Below, one piece after another: positions 62,222 through 64,000 of a DNA stretch of 64,000 nt. Made by a program: the position numbers and the translations under genes. The notes under the pieces were generated by a model. That model was not told where the DNA came from, made no database searches, and was given only the letters and a program-made list of their open reading frames with translations. Each line of letters starts with the position of its first letter. Positions within the stretch are counted from its first letter, which is position 1. This DNA is from Sorangium cellulosum So ce56 (GTDB taxonomy: Bacteria; Myxococcota_A; Polyangia; Polyangiales; Polyangiaceae), in the NCBI RefSeq assembly GCF_000067165.1, contig NC_010162.1, positions 11,272,501 through 11,336,500 of the forward strand, in the 5' to 3' direction.

Positions 62222-63988
62222 CTAGGCGCGCTGCGCCGCTCGCAACGCGTCCGAGACCGCGTCCGCGAGCGTCGCGTCCCTGGCCAGCGCCCTCGTCCAC
62301 ATCCGGACGATCGGCATCAACGCGGGACGCTGGATCTTGAGCGCATCCAGCGTCTCGTCCGTGCGCCGTCGATCGAGCGCGAGGAGGATCCTCGCGTACT
62401 CCTCCGGGGTGATCGCTCCTCGGAGCTGCTCCACCTGGGCCACGTACGCCGCGTCGTACGCCGCCCGCAGCGCGTGCGATCCGCGCGACGCCTGCTCCTC
62501 GATCGCCGCCGTCCAGCGCTGCTGGTTCTCGCTCCACGCGCGCTCGCGCAGTCCGTGCGCGTGCAGCACCACGGCCTGGTCCTGCCTGCGCTCGGCGATC
62601 TCCGCCGCTATCGCGGCGACCTGCTCGATCGACAGCTCGATCGGTGGCAGCTCCGGCGCAGCAGCCTCCCCGTCCTCCGCCACGGCCGCCGCGGGCTCCT
62701 CGGCGGCTGCCGCGGAGGGCACGCCGGCGGCCGCCTCGCCCGGAGCAGGTCTCGCCGGCACCAGCAGCGGGCCAAACATCGGCGGCGGAGGGATGTCGAT
62801 GGGCGCTTCGCGCTCCACCTCCGCCTCGGGCGCAGCGGGGCGCGTCCGGGGGAGCTCCGGCTCGAGCTCGGGCGCCGCGACGGAGCTCAGCGACCCGGGA
62901 GAAGCAGGGGGCGTACCCGGTCTTTCCGGGACGGAGGGATGGAACGGCAGGGCGGCTCGGATGAGCGTCGGGCTCAGCGGACCCGTGCCCGTGCCTATGC
63001 GGCACATCACGGCAGGATCCTCGAGCGGCACCGTGGACCCCCGCTCGATCCCCGGCGCAGGCGCACCGGAGACGAACGGAACCGCCGGCTTCGCCGCTCC
63101 GACGAGCTGACTGGCCTTGAGGATCATCGTCCCTGGCTGCTCCTGGCTCGATCGGGCGTCGTTCGCGCGGGCGTCGATGTTCCCTTCCTCCTGGGGGTCC
63201 TTCTCCGCCTCCGTCGTGATGGTGACGAGCCCCGGCTCGTCTGGATGCGAGAGCGGCACCAGCCCGCGAAAGACCAGCGACGCGACGCCCCTGTCGCCGT
63301 CGATGCTCAACGTGTCGCAGCGCAACCGCACCAGCTCCAGGTCCCTGTTCTCCCGCTGCACGCTCGCTCGCGGGACGATCCTCGAAAGCCGCGTCACGAG
63401 CCGCGGATGGACGGGCGAGAGGTGCTCGAGCGCGATGATCTCGTCGCCTGTGAGCTCCGGGATCTGCTGGTCCACTGGCGCTGCGTTGAAGAACGCACCG
63501 TCGAAGTCATCCGGCAGCGGCCGTGTATTCCACGTCTGTGGATCCCATGCCTTCGCGTGTCGCCCGAGCAGCGCCGCGCGCAGGGGCGAGCTCGGTGCGA
63601 CGGGCCTGAAGTCGACCACGGACCACCGCTGCTGTCCGTTCCATCCCCTGTCCGCATGGACCTCGATCGACTTGTCGAGCTTGCCGACGATGAGCCGCAC
63701 GACGATCGAGGGGGCCTGGTGCCCGCTCGGCGCGTACGCGTGGCCGTTGAAGAGGACGTCCGCCCGCCGCTTGAAGGGGCACATGTCGCTCGCGGTGATC
63801 AGGATGGTGCGCGCATCGTCCGCGTAGGTATCGAGCGTCGACAGCGCATCCTGCTCTGCGGCCAGCCGCGATCTGCCTGGCCGGAGCTCAAAGGTCGCCT
63901 TGCAGAGGAGGGTCAGCGCGGTAGCCCCCGCCCGCGGATGCCACAGGAGGGAAGCGGCCTTCAGCGGACAGCGCGCCACGATCTGCAT
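62222..63988 (-). CDS. DUF2169-domain protein with C-terminal helical extension
   Basis: The 588-residue protein has a DUF2169 part (about 1-250): MQIVARCPLKAASLLWHPRA, TLLCKATFELRPGRSRL and DVLFNGHAYAPSGHQAPSIV. A long Pro/Ala/Glu-rich linker follows (about 300-440). Then comes a helical domain (about 440-588) with IELSIEQVAAIAAEIAERRQ and ITPEEYARILLALDRRRTDE. The start lies 12 bp from the right window edge, so upstream genes of the operon are unseen. Linked cargo-like domains are common in this family's T6SS loci; whether the tail is an effector or a second adaptor is unclear. Confidence 0.8.
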   Translation of the reverse strand: MQIVARCPLKAASLLWHPRAGATALTLLCKATFELRPGRSRLAAEQDALSTLDTYADDARTILITASDMCPFKRRADVLFNGHAYAPSGHQAPSIVVRLIVGKLDKSIEVHADRGWNGQQRWSVVDFRPVAPSSPLRAALLGRHAKAWDPQTWNTRPLPDDFDGAFFNAAPVDQQIPELTGDEIIALEHLSPVHPRLVTRLSRIVPRASVQRENRDLELVRLRCDTLSIDGDRGVASLVFRGLVPLSHPDEPGLVTITTEAEKDPQEEGNIDARANDARSSQEQPGTMILKASQLVGAAKPAVPFVSGAPAPGIERGSTVPLEDPAVMCRIGTGTGPLSPTLIRAALPFHPSVPERPGTPPASPGSLSSVAAPELEPELPRTRPAAPEAEVEREAPIDIPPPPMFGPLLVPARPAPGEAAAGVPSAAAAEEPAAAVAEDGEAAAPELPPIELSIEQVAAIAAEIAERRQDQAVVLHAHGLRERAWSENQQRWTAAIEEQASRGSHALRAAYDAAYVAQVEQLRGAITPEEYARILLALDRRRTDETLDALKIQRPALMPIVRMWTRALARDATLADAVSDALRAAQRA

Positions 63989-64000
63989 CCATGGGGAACA

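Noticed and set aside
61708..62340. 210-residue plus-strand frame between the small tail-like gene and the last DUF2169 gene
   Set aside because: It is low-complexity antisense to the tail-like gene and carries no start signal; the 208-bp gap itself shows no gene.

Overview
The window is high-GC DNA from what looks like a large-genome myxobacterium of the Sorangium/Polyangium type (inference). The signs are G/C-ending codons almost throughout, many hybrid sensor kinases and sigma54 activators, Pro/Ala-rich lipoproteins, a hemerythrin with a histone-like tail, and a DUF2169-rich type VI secretion (T6SS) cassette. I ran no searches. Family names come from motifs read by eye.

Region 1 (1-16.1 kb) looks like a heavy-metal (probably copper/silver) resistance island. 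It holds a Cys-rich membrane protein, a TetR regulator divergent from a fatty-acid-hydroxylase-like membrane enzyme, a CPC-type P1B ATPase with His-rich, YHS and paired Cys/His metal-binding N-terminal domains, and a two-component pair (His-rich sensor plus sigma54 activator). Divergent from that pair is an efflux operon: His-rich lipoprotein, outer-membrane channel, HGGEDH protein, membrane-fusion protein, RND pump. Between the two operons lie two identical-arm palindromes and a near-consensus -24/-12 promoter, so the local sigma54 activator very probably drives the efflux operon. The island ends in wreckage, a multicopper-oxidase C-terminus joined to a tyrosine-recombinase C-terminus, directly beside tRNA-Lys(CTT).

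Region 2 (16.1-20.1 kb) has tRNA-Lys and tRNA-Arg(TCG) behind one promoter, then a MepA-type endopeptidase, exonuclease III, an alpha/beta hydrolase and a pentapeptide-repeat protein built from 60-bp DNA repeats. Region 3 (20.2-31.6 kb) is a signalling and stress block: NarL-type regulator, lone receiver, HAD-like/GH65 fusion phosphorylase, double universal stress protein, Lon-like protease, a helical-repeat-like membrane protein and a REC-PAS-GAF-kinase hybrid.

Region 4 (31.6-42 kb) has an acetolactate-synthase-like TPP enzyme with a stand-alone M17 N-terminal domain, a 1.5-kb gene-poor stretch, an outer-membrane-like protein, a class-V aminotransferase, tandem-repeat DNA, a VWA lipoprotein, a chalcone-isomerase-like protein and a small universal stress protein. 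Region 5 (42-54 kb) holds a beta-barrel-like protein, a hybrid kinase with an N-terminal repeat expansion, serS, aconitase, a YedK/HMCES-type protein, the hemerythrin protein and a sulfatase-fold lipoprotein lacking the catalytic Cys.

Region 6 (54.2-64 kb) is a T6SS delivery cassette: VgrG, two tandem copies of a membrane protein, then convergent genes for three DUF2169 proteins, a PAAR-like protein and a small VgrG-tail-like protein. The two membrane-protein genes arose from a 1,075-bp tandem duplication whose scar is still readable: it carries the last codons of vgrG and of a DUF2169 gene as fragments. This expanding, possibly immunity-type, module is the strongest candidate for undescribed biology here. 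The sigma54-controlled metal island is second.
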